Below are positions 18,251 through 26,376 of a stretch of DNA of 64,000 nucleotides, one piece after another. Numbering within the stretch: position 1 is the first letter of the stretch; each line of letters begins with the position of its first letter. Origin of the DNA: Curtobacterium ammoniigenes NBRC 101786 (GTDB lineage Bacteria; Actinomycetota; Actinomycetes; Actinomycetales; Microbacteriaceae); the NCBI RefSeq assembly GCF_001571045.1, contig NZ_BCSV01000004.1:186001-250000 (forward strand). Reading direction: 5' to 3'. The notes beneath the pieces are model-generated. The model saw only the letters and a list, made by a program, of their open reading frames with translations. It was not told where the DNA came from and ran no database searches. The position numbers were made by a program, and so were the translations under genes.

Positions 18251-21200
18251 CGGGGAGCGAGCACCACCAGGAGATCGCCGGCGTCGACCTGTTGTGTCGT
18301 CGGGATCGCGAGTCGGCGAACCGTTCCTGCATGCTGTGCGGTGATCGCAGCCTCCATCTTCATCGCCTCGATGGTCGCGACGGCCTGCCCGGCCTCGACC
18401 GTGTCGCCGACCGCGACGCTCAGCGTGACGACGCCCGCGAAGGGCGCTCCGACGTGTCCCGGGTCGGCCCGGTCGGCCTTCTCCGCGTCCTTCGTCGCGA
18501 CGGCGACCGACCGGTCGCGTACGGCCACCGGCCGCAGCTGCCCGTTCAGGGTGGCCATCACGGTTCGGATGCCGCGGTCGTCGGCGGAACCGATCGCCTC
18601 CAGACCGACGAAGAGCGACACGCCCGGCGCGAGCTCGACGACGTGCTCTTCGCCCTGACGGAGGCCGTACAGGTAGTCGACCGTGTTCACTGCCGACAGA
18701 TCGCCATACTGTTCGCGAACGCGCTCGAACTGCTTCGTCGGGCCGGGGAACAGCAGGCGGTTCAGCGCCGCGCGGCGCTCGGGTCCAGGTTCGGCGAGCG
18801 ACGCGGCTTCGCTCGCGGGCACCGGCGTGATCTCGATCGAGACAGTGCGGCCGGCGAGCACCTTGGAGCGGAACGGTTCCGGCCAGCCGCCAGGCAGGTC
18901 GCCGAGCTCGCCGGCCATGAACCCGACCACTGAGTCGGGAAGGTCGTACTTGTCGGGATGTTCCTCGAAATCGTGAGGGTCCGCGTCGATCGCCGCAAGC
19001 TGCAGGGCGAGGTCACCGACCACCTTGGAGGACGGGGTCACCTTGGTCGGGCGCCCGAGGATCCGGTTCGCCTCGGCATACCAGTCCTCGACCGCCTCGA
19101 ACCGATCCCCAAGGCCGAGCGCGATCGCCTGCTGGCGGAGGTTGGACAGCTGCCCTCCGGGGATCTCGTGCTTGTAGACCCGCCCCGTCGGCCCGGGGAG
19201 TCCGGACTCGAACGGCTTGTAGGCGCGACGCACAGCCTCCCAGTACGGCTCGAGATCGCTGACCGCCTCGAGCGAGAGCCCCGTATCCCGATCCGTGTGC
19301 GCGAGCGCTGCGACGAGCGCCGACATCGACGGCTGCGAGGTGGTTCCCGCCATCGGCGCGCTCGCGACGTCGACGGCGTCCGCGCCCGCTCGGGAGGCCG
19401 CCAACAGTGTGGCCAGCTGCCCGCCCGCCGTATCGTGCGTGTGCACGTGGACGGGTTGATCGAATCGCTCCCGGAGCGCCCGCACCAGCGTCTCGGCCGC
19501 TCCCGCGCGCAGCAGCCCGGCCATGTCCTTGATGCCGATGACGTGCGCCCCCGCCTCGACCACCTGCTCCGCGAGACGGAGGTAGTAGTCGAGCGTGTAG
19601 AGATCCTCGGCCGGGTTCAGGAGGTCGCCGGAGTAGCAGAGCGCGGCTTCGGCGACGGCCGTGTCGGTCGCGAGCACGGCCTCCAGAGCGGGTCGCATCT
19701 GGGCCACGTCGTTCAGCGCGTCGAACACGCGGAAGATGTCGACGCCGGTGGCGGCGGCTTCGGCGACGAACGCGTCGGTCACCTCGGTCGGATAGGGCGT
19801 GTAGCCGACCGTGTTGCGGCCCCGGAGGAGCATCTGGATCGGAATGTTCGGCATCGCCGCACGCAGCGCGGCGAGGCGCTCCCAGGGGTCCTCACCGAGG
19901 AAGCGGAGGGCGACGTCGTACGTGGCGCCGCCCCACGCCTCCATGCTGAGCAGCTCGGGGGTCAGCCGGGCGACGTACGGCGCCACGGCGATGAGGTCCT
20001 TCGACCGAACGCGGGTGGCGAGCAGGGACTGATGCGCATCGCGCATGGTGGTTTCGGTCACCGCGAGCTCGGTCTGCGCGCGCAGCGCCCGGGCCCAGTC
20101 GGCCGGACCGAGGAGGCGGAGGCGGTCGCGCTGGCCCTCCGGCACGGGCGCGGACAGGTCGATGCCGGGAAGCTTCAGCATCGGGTCGACGACCCCGCTC
20201 CCGTCCCCGTTGGGCTGGTTCACCGTCACGTCGGCGAGCCAGTTCACGATCTTCGTGCCGCGGTCTCTCGAGACATGACCGCTGAACAGCTGTGGCCGCT
20301 CTTCGATAAACGCCGTCGAGACGTCGCCACGCGCGAAGTCGGAGTCCTCGAGCACCGCCTGCAGGAACGGGATGTTCGTCGAAACGCCGCGAATCCGGAA
20401 CTCGGCAAGGGCCCGACGAGCGCGAGCGACGGCCGCCGGGAATGTTCGCCCGCGGCACGTCATCTTGACGAGCATCGAGTCGAAGTGCGGACTGATCTGA
20501 GCCCCGGTGGCGACGGTGCCGCCGTCGAGACGGACTCCCGACCCGCCCGGGCTGCGGTAGGTCGTGATGCGCCCGGTGTCCGGACGGAAGCCCTGGGTCG
20601 GGTCCTCGGTCGTGATCCGGCATTGCAGCGCGGCTCCGTGCACGGCGACGGTCTCTTGCGTCAGTCCGAGATCCGCGAGAGTCTCACCGGCCGCGATGCG
20701 CATCTGCGACTGGACGAGATCGACGTCGGTGATCTCCTCGGTGACCGTGTGCTCGACCTGGATGCGCGGATTCATCTCGATGAACACGTGCTGGCCCGCA
20801 CGGTCCCCCACGGTATCCACCAGGAACTCGACCGTTCCGGCGTTCACGTAGCCGATCGACCGCGCAAAAGCGATGGCATCCCGGTGAAGGGCGGCGCCGA
20901 TGGCCGGGTCGAGATTGGGCGCAGGCGCGATCTCGATGACCTTTTGGTTGCGCCGTTGCACCGAGCAGTCCCGCTCGAACAGATGGATCGTCCCGGCATC
21001 AGTGCCGGTCGCGTCCGCGAGGATCTGGACCTCGATGTGGCGGGGCCGGAGGACGGCCTGCTCGAGGAACATCGTCGGATCGCCGAACGCGCTGTCCGCC
21101 TCGCGCATGGCCGCCTCGAGCGCCGGACGGAGCTCCTCCTTCGTCTCGACACGGCGCATCCCGCGACCGCCGCCGCCGGCGACCGCTTTCGCGAAGACCG

Positions 21201-21660
21201 GGAAACCGATCTCGTCGGCACCGGCGAGCAGCTCGTCGATGTCACGACTGGCCGGGGTGCTGCGCAGAACGGGGACGCCCGCTGCGACCGCGTGCTCCTT
21301 CGCGGTGACCTTGTTTCCGGCCATCTCAAGGACGTGCTCCCCCGGGCCGATGAACGTGATGTCGTTCGCCGCCGCGGCCGCTGCCAGCTCCGGATTCTCG
21401 GACAGGAACCCGTAGCCGGGGTAGATCGCGTCCGCGCCGGCCAGGCGCGCGACGCGGATGATCTCCGCGACGTCGAGGTAGGCACGGACAGGGTGTCCCG
21501 GCTCGCCGATCTGATAGGCCTCGTCGGCCTTGAGGCGGTGCTGCGAGTTGCGGTCCTCGTACGGGTAGACCGCGACAGTGCGGGCCCCGAGCTCGTACGC
21601 CGCGCGGAAGGCACGAATCGCGATCTCGCCTCGGTTCGCGACCAGGATCTTCCGGAACAC
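18247..21660 (-). CDS. pyc: Pyruvate carboxylase
   Basis: This biotin enzyme carboxylates pyruvate to oxaloacetate, replenishing the TCA cycle. The single 1137-residue chain has, in order, a biotin carboxylase domain with ATP-grasp ([23 protein letters not shown]), a carboxyltransferase domain ([16 protein letters not shown], a metal-site HTHDTAGG) and a C-terminal biotinyl domain with Lys1101 in EAMKMEA. The start is GTG. A TAGGGT box lies 34 bp upstream and GAAAGG provides a ribosome site. It is divergent from parA and coupled to def. Confidence 0.97.
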   Translation of the reverse strand: MFRKILVANRGEIAIRAFRAAYELGARTVAVYPYEDRNSQHRLKADEAYQIGEPGHPVRAYLDVAEIIRVARLAGADAIYPGYGFLSENPELAAAAAANDITFIGPGEHVLEMAGNKVTAKEHAVAAGVPVLRSTPASRDIDELLAGADEIGFPVFAKAVAGGGGRGMRRVETKEELRPALEAAMREADSAFGDPTMFLEQAVLRPRHIEVQILADATGTDAGTIHLFERDCSVQRRNQKVIEIAPAPNLDPAIGAALHRDAIAFARSIGYVNAGTVEFLVDTVGDRAGQHVFIEMNPRIQVEHTVTEEITDVDLVQSQMRIAAGETLADLGLTQETVAVHGAALQCRITTEDPTQGFRPDTGRITTYRSPGGSGVRLDGGTVATGAQISPHFDSMLVKMTCRGRTFPAAVARARRALAEFRIRGVSTNIPFLQAVLEDSDFARGDVSTAFIEERPQLFSGHVSRDRGTKIVNWLADVTVNQPNGDGSGVVDPMLKLPGIDLSAPVPEGQRDRLRLLGPADWARALRAQTELAVTETTMRDAHQSLLATRVRSKDLIAVAPYVARLTPELLSMEAWGGATYDVALRFLGEDPWERLAALRAAMPNIPIQMLLRGRNTVGYTPYPTEVTDAFVAEAAATGVDIFRVFDALNDVAQMRPALEAVLATDTAVAEAALCYSGDLLNPAEDLYTLDYYLRLAEQVVEAGAHVIGIKDMAGLLRAGAAETLVRALRERFDQPVHVHTHDTAGGQLATLLAASRAGADAVDVASAPMAGTTSQPSMSALVAALAHTDRDTGLSLEAVSDLEPYWEAVRRAYKPFESGLPGPTGRVYKHEIPGGQLSNLRQQAIALGLGDRFEAVEDWYAEANRILGRPTKVTPSSKVVGDLALQLAAIDADPHDFEEHPDKYDLPDSVVGFMAGELGDLPGGWPEPFRSKVLAGRTVSIEITPVPASEAASLAEPGPERRAALNRLLFPGPTKQFERVREQYGDLSAVNTVDYLYGLRQGEEHVVELAPGVSLFVGLEAIGSADDRGIRTVMATLNGQLRPVAVRDRSVAVATKDAEKADRADPGHVGAPFAGVVTLSVAVGDTVEAGQAVATIEAMKMEAAITAQHAGTVRRLAIPTTQQVDAGDLLVVLAPR

Positions 21661-21678
21661 ACTGAGCCTTTCAGCGGA

Positions 21679-21700
21679 GGTTGAGGTGCTTCAACCCTAG
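21679..21700. promoter_or_regulatory. pyc/parA divergent promoter region with small inverted repeat
   Basis: GGTTGA and TCAACC arms (21679-21696) with a 6-bp spacer lie just downstream of a minus-strand TAGGGT box (21695-21700) for pyc. An operator overlapping the pyc start of transcription is possible but unproven. Confidence 0.4.
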
Positions 21701-21706
21701 TGGCGC

Positions 21707-21712
21707 TATCGT
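21707..21712 (+). promoter_or_regulatory. -10 box (TATCGT) of leaderless parA
   Basis: TATCGT lies 8 bp before the GTG at 21721, favouring that start over the ATG at 21700. Confidence 0.5.
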
Positions 21713-21720
21713 TTCTCGAC

Positions 21721-22536
21721 GTGCATGTTCTCAGCGTCAGCTCCCTGAAAGGCGGCGTCGGCAAGACGACGGTCACGCTCGGCTTGACGTCCGCCGCGTT
21801 CGCCAAAGGGCTGCGGACGCTGGTGGTCGACCTCGACCCGCAGTCCGATGTCTCCACGGGCCTCGACATCTCCATCGCCGGCCATCTCAACGTGGCTGAC
21901 GTGCTTGAGAATCCCAAGGAGAAGATCGTCCGTCAGGCGATCGCCCCGTCCGGGTGGACGAAGGGCTCGCAGGGCAAGATCGATGTCATGGTCGGATCGC
22001 CGTCGGCGATCAACTTCGACGGCCCGCACCCGTCGATCCGCGACATCTGGAAGCTCGAGGAGGCGCTCGCGAACGTCGAGGCCGACTACGACCTCGTCCT
22101 CATCGACTGCGCCCCGTCCCTGAACGCGCTCACTCGCACGGCGTGGGCCGCGTCCGACCGCGTCTCCGTCGTCACCGAGCCAGGGCTCTTCTCCGTCGCA
22201 GCCGCCGACCGCGCGCTTCGTGCCATCGAGGAGATCCGTCGCGGACTCTCACCGCGCCTCCAGCCGCTCGGCATCATCGTCAACCGCGCTCGTGTGCAGT
22301 CGCTCGAGCATCAGTTCCGGATCAAAGAGCTGCGCGACATGTTCGGGCCGCTCGTGCTCTCGCCGCAGTTGCCCGAGCGCACGTCACTGCAGCAGGCGCA
22401 GGGCGCCGCGAAGCCGCTGCACGTGTGGCCCGGCGAGTCCGCGCAAGAGATGGCACGGAACTTCGACCAGCTGCTTGAGCGCATCATGCGCACGGGGAAG
22501 ATCGGCGACTACGCCGAGGGCGTCGCGCGCGTCTAG
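21721..22536 (+). CDS. ParA family ATPase
   Basis: This is a P-loop ATPase of the ParA/MinD group, 271 residues. The deviant Walker A motif KGGVGKTT (about residues 10-17), the DLDPQSD Walker A' and DCAPSLNALT are clear. No ParB gene or parS-like cluster is next to it, so it is an orphan and not obviously the chromosome-partition ParA. It may position another cargo. The GTG at 21721 is chosen from the leaderless -10 box. It is divergent from pyc and convergent with a MerR gene. Confidence 0.88.
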   Translation: MHVLSVSSLKGGVGKTTVTLGLTSAAFAKGLRTLVVDLDPQSDVSTGLDISIAGHLNVADVLENPKEKIVRQAIAPSGWTKGSQGKIDVMVGSPSAINFDGPHPSIRDIWKLEEALANVEADYDLVLIDCAPSLNALTRTAWAASDRVSVVTEPGLFSVAAADRALRAIEEIRRGLSPRLQPLGIIVNRARVQSLEHQFRIKELRDMFGPLVLSPQLPERTSLQQAQGAAKPLHVWPGESAQEMARNFDQLLERIMRTGKIGDYAEGVARV

Positions 22537-22595
22537 TTCGTCGACGCGAGGAGTTCGCCGGCGCGGTTCGGCGTCTTCGCCTTGTGAGGCGCTCG

Positions 22596-23156
22596 TCAGG
22601 ACGCGCGCGATGCGCGACGAGCAGCGAGCTCGTCCGCGGGATCCGCCGCGGGTGATGCGTCCAGCTCGACCAGGCTCGTCTCGACCTCGCGCAGCACCTT
22701 GCCGACGGCGATGCCGAACACGCCCTGACCCCGCGACACGAGGTCGATGACCTCGTCGTTCGAGGTGCAGAGGTAGACCGATGCGCCATCCGACATCAGT
22801 GTCGTCTCGGCGAGGTCGTTCACTCCAGACTCGCGGAGTTGGTTCACTGCGGTCCGGATCTGCTGCAGGGAGATCCCGGTGTCGAGGAGGCGCTTGACGA
22901 GCTTCAGGACGAGAATGTCTCGGAATCCGTAGAGCCGCTGCGAACCGGACCCTGCAGCGCCGCGAATCGTGGGCTCGACGAGGCCGGTGCGAGCCCAGTA
23001 GTCGAGTTGCCGGTAGCTGATTCCTGCCGCCCGCGCGGCAACCGTTCCTCGATACCCGTTGGACTCGTCGTGCTCAGGCAGGCCGTCGGTGAACAGGAGT
23101 TCGAGGTCATAGCGGCCCGGCTCCGCCGGACTACCGGACGTGTCATTCGCGCTCAT
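22596..23156 (-). CDS. MerR family transcriptional regulator (Rv1830 type)
   Basis: This is a 186-residue regulator with an N-terminal MerR winged helix-turn-helix (YRGTVAARAAGISYRQLDYWARTG written in two parts: YRGTVAARAAGIS and YRQLDYWARTG). The effector part is short and lacks metal-binding Cys clusters. It matches the Rv1830-type MerR that in mycobacteria sits downstream of garA and Rv1828. Here the intervening Rv1829-type gene is absent. A 7-bp-arm inverted repeat lies 17-40 bp upstream of the ATG. Targets are not evident. Confidence 0.85.
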   Translation of the reverse strand: MSANDTSGSPAEPGRYDLELLFTDGLPEHDESNGYRGTVAARAAGISYRQLDYWARTGLVEPTIRGAAGSGSQRLYGFRDILVLKLVKRLLDTGISLQQIRTAVNQLRESGVNDLAETTLMSDGASVYLCTSNDEVIDLVSRGQGVFGIAVGKVLREVETSLVELDASPAADPADELAARRASRAS

Positions 23157-23172
23157 GAGACTGCCTTCCAGG

Positions 23173-23196
23173 ACGTTCGAGCCCCCATCCGAACGT
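23173..23196. promoter_or_regulatory. Candidate operator before the Rv1830-type merR
   Basis: ACGTTCG and CGAACGT form perfect 7-bp arms with a 10-bp spacer, 17 bp upstream of the merR start. The right arm is part of a GAACGTTC palindrome. Binding by one of the two neighbouring MerR proteins is an inference. Confidence 0.45.
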
Positions 23197-23337
23197 TCAA
23201 TGCGCGGTTGAGAGTTGTGCCGGTGTCCACGCTAGCGAGTCGGAGGTCGACCGTGCGGCACATCCGCCGTCGGAGCGTCGGCGTGTCGAGGATAAGCCGC
23301 CGAACCGTGGGGCGTCCAGCCCGCGGGCGTCCGTCGG

Positions 23338-24090
23338 TCACGTGTCGAGGCGCCCGAGGGCCGCGCGGATGAGGCTCGACCTGACGGTTTCGAGATGACC
23401 TGCGATCTCCCGTGCTAGCTCCGCCGCGCGGGCGTTCGACGTGCCGTCCCGGCGGCGCCGCACCGGCATGAGCGCCGACTCGATGAGACCGAGTTCACGT
23501 TCGGTCGTTGCGCGGAACGCTCGCAGATGCCGCGGCTCGATGCCGGATCGCTGCAGTTCGACGAGGGCTTTCAGCACCGTGACGGTTTCCTCGCCGAAGT
23601 GGTCCTGCGCCGGAATGAGCGAGGACGACACAGCGTCGGCGAGGAGCAGCGGCGATGCGCCCGCGACGCGAATGAGGTCCTCGCGAGAGTAGCGCCGCTC
23701 GGCCGGCGCGCTCGTCGGGCGAGGTCCGCCGACGCCGCCCGGGAGGACCGGCTCGCGGCCGGAGTCCAGCGCCTCCAGGTACTCCTTGATCACCTTCAGC
23801 GGCAGGTAGTGATCGCGCTGCAGTCCGAGGATGATCCGGAGGCGCTCGACATCAGACTGGGAGAACTTGCGGTAGCCACTGCTCGTGCGGATCGGCGTGA
23901 CCAGTTCCCGCTCCTCCAGGAAGCGAAGCTTCGAGCTGGTGAGGTCGGGAAACTCAGGGCTCAGCCGAGCGATGACCTGACCGATCGTGAGGAGATCGCT
24001 TCGGTTCGCAGTGCGCGCTCCCCGCGACGCGACCACGTCGGGAGCACCGCCCCCGACGATCTGACGGGCTGCGGAGGATCGGCCCGCCAC
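23338..24090 (-). CDS. ftsR: MerR family regulator, FtsR (Rv1828) type
   Basis: This 250-residue protein has a MerR-type DNA-binding domain (IGQVIARLSPEFPDLTSSKL, RFLEERELVTPIRTSSGYRK, FSQSDVERLRIIL) of the group that contains corynebacterial FtsR, a regulator linked to cell division and ftsZ expression. The middle contains a linker, and the C-terminal helical part is variable. The GTG start shares one base with the stop of the GarA-like gene, so the two are coupled, as is usual for garA-Rv1828. The GarA partner suggests control that follows growth status. The name is by family and context. Confidence 0.8.
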   Translation of the reverse strand: MAGRSSAARQIVGGGAPDVVASRGARTANRSDLLTIGQVIARLSPEFPDLTSSKLRFLEERELVTPIRTSSGYRKFSQSDVERLRIILGLQRDHYLPLKVIKEYLEALDSGREPVLPGGVGGPRPTSAPAERRYSREDLIRVAGASPLLLADAVSSSLIPAQDHFGEETVTVLKALVELQRSGIEPRHLRAFRATTERELGLIESALMPVRRRRDGTSNARAAELAREIAGHLETVRSSLIRAALGRLDT

Positions 24091-24566
24091 TATGCGGTCG
24101 CGAGACGCGCCAGGTCGACGCGGGATGCGTAGAACGTCAGGCGGAACTTGCCGACCTGCACTTCCGCTCCGTCTGAGAGGAGGGCTTCGTCGATGCGCAC
24201 ACCGTCGAAGTACGTGCCGTTGAGCGAACCGAGATCCTTCACGCTGAACGTGGTGCCGTGGCGAAGGAACTGCGCGTGCTTGCGGGAGACCGTGACGTCG
24301 TCGAGGAAGATGTCGGCGTCCGGGTGTCGTCCGGCGGTCGTGACGTCGGAGTCGAGCAGGAATCGCGCGCCGGCGTTGGGACCGCGGCGCACGACGAGCA
24401 GCGCGGACCCCGACGGGAGCGCACCGATTGCGTCCCGCTCTTCGGCGGTGACGCCGGTCTCAGCGGCGAGCGCTTGACCGACGTCCATGCTGAAGGTGAG
24501 GGTCGTGTCAACCACGTGCCGACGCGGGTCGTCACCGGTCGGCTGCTGCCCCACTGGATCTGGCAT
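24090..24566 (-). CDS. garA: FHA domain protein, GarA/OdhI type
   Basis: This is a 158-residue phosphothreonine-binding protein. The C-terminal FHA domain has GRHPDADIFLDDVTVSRKHA and LGSLNGTYFDG. The N-terminal segment has VDTTLTF, matching the two-threonine site that Ser/Thr kinases phosphorylate in GarA/OdhI. In relatives, the unphosphorylated form binds 2-oxoglutarate dehydrogenase and related enzymes and switches carbon flow. ATG at 24566 is chosen because GGAGGAG lies just before it; the frame stays open further upstream. It is coupled to ftsR. Confidence 0.88.
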   Translation of the reverse strand: MPDPVGQQPTGDDPRRHVVDTTLTFSMDVGQALAAETGVTAEERDAIGALPSGSALLVVRRGPNAGARFLLDSDVTTAGRHPDADIFLDDVTVSRKHAQFLRHGTTFSVKDLGSLNGTYFDGVRIDEALLSDGAEVQVGKFRLTFYASRVDLARLATA

Positions 24567-24770
24567 CGGCTCCTCCTCGTTCCTGGTCGTCCAGGGTATC
24601 GGAAACCGCCCGGGCAGCGGGAGCCCTTTCGGGGGACCATGCTGCGCCTCCCGGCGGTGCGGAATGCTGTGGAGGACGACTCGAGCGCCCCGCAGCGTGG
24701 CGGCCGGCGCGCGCGACGACCCGAACCCGAAATCATACGGGTCGGCGCGCACCGGCCGCTGCGTCCGGCG

Positions 24771-26375
24771 TCAGCCGTTCGCGCTCGGAGTGGACGTTCC
24801 GGACGGCACCGGTTTGCCCTGCTTGATCGCGTTCGCGATCGCTTTGATTTCCGAGTCTTTCAAGGCAACCCACGGCGAGCCATCTGGGTTCGAGCTCGAT
24901 GCCTGGGGGCTGTCGCCGGTATTCCACCACTTCGCCTGGTACGGGATGCCGTCGAAGAGCACGCGCTGCCCGGTGTTGTAGGTGGCCGTTCCGGACCAGG
25001 CCGGGTAGGTGCCTGCCGGAAGCGTGATCGGCTTGATCGGTTTCTCGCCGGGGAGGACCGGCCCGATGAGGTTCCACGGCGTCTGATAGGCGCTCAGGAC
25101 CGGGTTGTCGGGCAGGTCACCCTGCGTCCACCACTTCGCCTGGTACACGTTGTGGTGCCAGACGACCTTCGTTCCCTGCAGGTAGGCCGCCTGCGAGTTC
25201 CAGATCGGGTACGGGCTCGTCGCCGGGTTGTCCGTCGGCTGCACCGTCGCGGACGGGTCGGCCGTGGTGATCTTCGACGCCGCATCGTTGATGCGCCCCG
25301 TGAATCCCTTCGACAGCGTGTCGGCGAAGAGCACACCGTTCTGATTCACACCGCTGCAGGCGTCGGACACCTCGGACACGTTCGGATAGTTCGTCCCGCA
25401 GGTGGTGTCCCGGTTGAGCGACCACATGGACATGCGACCGACGCCCTGCTTCACCGCCCACGCATTCAGCGTGCTGGCATCCTTCATCGAGAACACCTCG
25501 TTCTCGATGTCGTTCTGCCCGATCATCGGGGTCGCGCCGACCTTGCTCCAGAGCGTTGCGGCGGAGAGGGGCGTCTTCGCCATCCGATAGAGGATGCCGA
25601 GCTGTCGCTGCGTCTGCTGCAGCGCCTGCTCCGACGCCGCCGCCATCGTCTCGCTCGACCCCTTCGACTGCCCGTAGTCCATGGTCATGGCGTTCACGCC
25701 GGCCAGGTCGACCCCGGCCTTCAGGAACTGCGATACCTGCGTCGTCCCGTCCGTCGACAATCCGTCGGTCGAGACCGGCAGCGTCAGCCAGACGGCGAGC
25801 GGGTGGCCGGACGCGCGACGCGCCTTCTGCAACGCGGCCACCGCCTCCGCCCGACGCTGTCCGGCAGCGTGATCGGTGAGGTTCGACCCCTCGACGTCGA
25901 AGTCGACGGTGGACAGGTCGTATCGGCTCACCACGCTCGCGTACGCGCTCTGGAGGCTCGACACGTCGGTGCACGTCGTCGCCAGTTCGTCGTGCGCCTG
26001 GCCCCCGAAGGAGACACCCACGGCACCCTTCTGCTGTTCAAGGCGGGCGATGCGGCGGTCGAGGTCGAGCGTGCTCGACGCGTCGTTCAGTGAGTAGGCG
26101 GCGCCCCAGGACGGCGCGCAGGCGCTGTTCGGGTCAGCGACGACGAAGGACAACATGACATCGCGGTCGGAGACGCTCTTCAGTGCTTCGAAGGCGTACT
26201 GCGGGGTCGCGGTCACGTCGACATAAGAGGCGAACCAGGGCTTCGTGGCTGCCTCGGCACGCGCCGACTGCCACCAGTTGAAACCGTAGTAGCCGCCGGC
26301 AGCGACCAGGACCGGAACGATCACCGCGACCATGACGCGGATCCAGGACAGCCGTGGACGATTCATCGCAGCCAT
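24771..26375 (-). CDS. GH18 chitinase-like protein with two chitin-binding domains
   Basis: This exported or membrane-anchored protein of 534 residues has an N-terminal membrane helix (about residues 11-33), a GH18-type catalytic domain with the acid motif DFDVE (Asp158, Asp160, Glu162) and two C-terminal carbohydrate-binding modules of the ChtBD3/CBM5-12 type (WNSQAAYLQGTKVVW... and WSGTATYNTGQRV..., each with YQAKWW). It should bind and cut beta-1,4-GlcNAc polymers or a related glycan. ATG at 26375 comes one base after the upstream synthase stop (TGACATG), so synthesis and processing of one polymer look coupled. Confidence 0.85.
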   Translation of the reverse strand: MAAMNRPRLSWIRVMVAVIVPVLVAAGGYYGFNWWQSARAEAATKPWFASYVDVTATPQYAFEALKSVSDRDVMLSFVVADPNSACAPSWGAAYSLNDASSTLDLDRRIARLEQQKGAVGVSFGGQAHDELATTCTDVSSLQSAYASVVSRYDLSTVDFDVEGSNLTDHAAGQRRAEAVAALQKARRASGHPLAVWLTLPVSTDGLSTDGTTQVSQFLKAGVDLAGVNAMTMDYGQSKGSSETMAAASEQALQQTQRQLGILYRMAKTPLSAATLWSKVGATPMIGQNDIENEVFSMKDASTLNAWAVKQGVGRMSMWSLNRDTTCGTNYPNVSEVSDACSGVNQNGVLFADTLSKGFTGRINDAASKITTADPSATVQPTDNPATSPYPIWNSQAAYLQGTKVVWHHNVYQAKWWTQGDLPDNPVLSAYQTPWNLIGPVLPGEKPIKPITLPAGTYPAWSGTATYNTGQRVLFDGIPYQAKWWNTGDSPQASSSNPDGSPWVALKDSEIKAIANAIKQGKPVPSGTSTPSANG

Positions 26376-26376
26376 G

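Noticed and set aside
18958-21684. 908-residue plus-strand frame opposite pyruvate carboxylase
   Set aside because: The minus strand encodes a perfectly conserved pyruvate carboxylase. The opposite frame is a compositional shadow with no domain.
21721-22536. Chromosome-partition parA
   Set aside because: No parB or parS-like repeats are nearby, so it is called only a ParA-family ATPase.
24258-26093. 611-residue plus-strand frame opposite the GH18 and FHA genes
   Set aside because: It runs antisense to well-supported genes and shows only Arg/His/Asp-rich low complexity.
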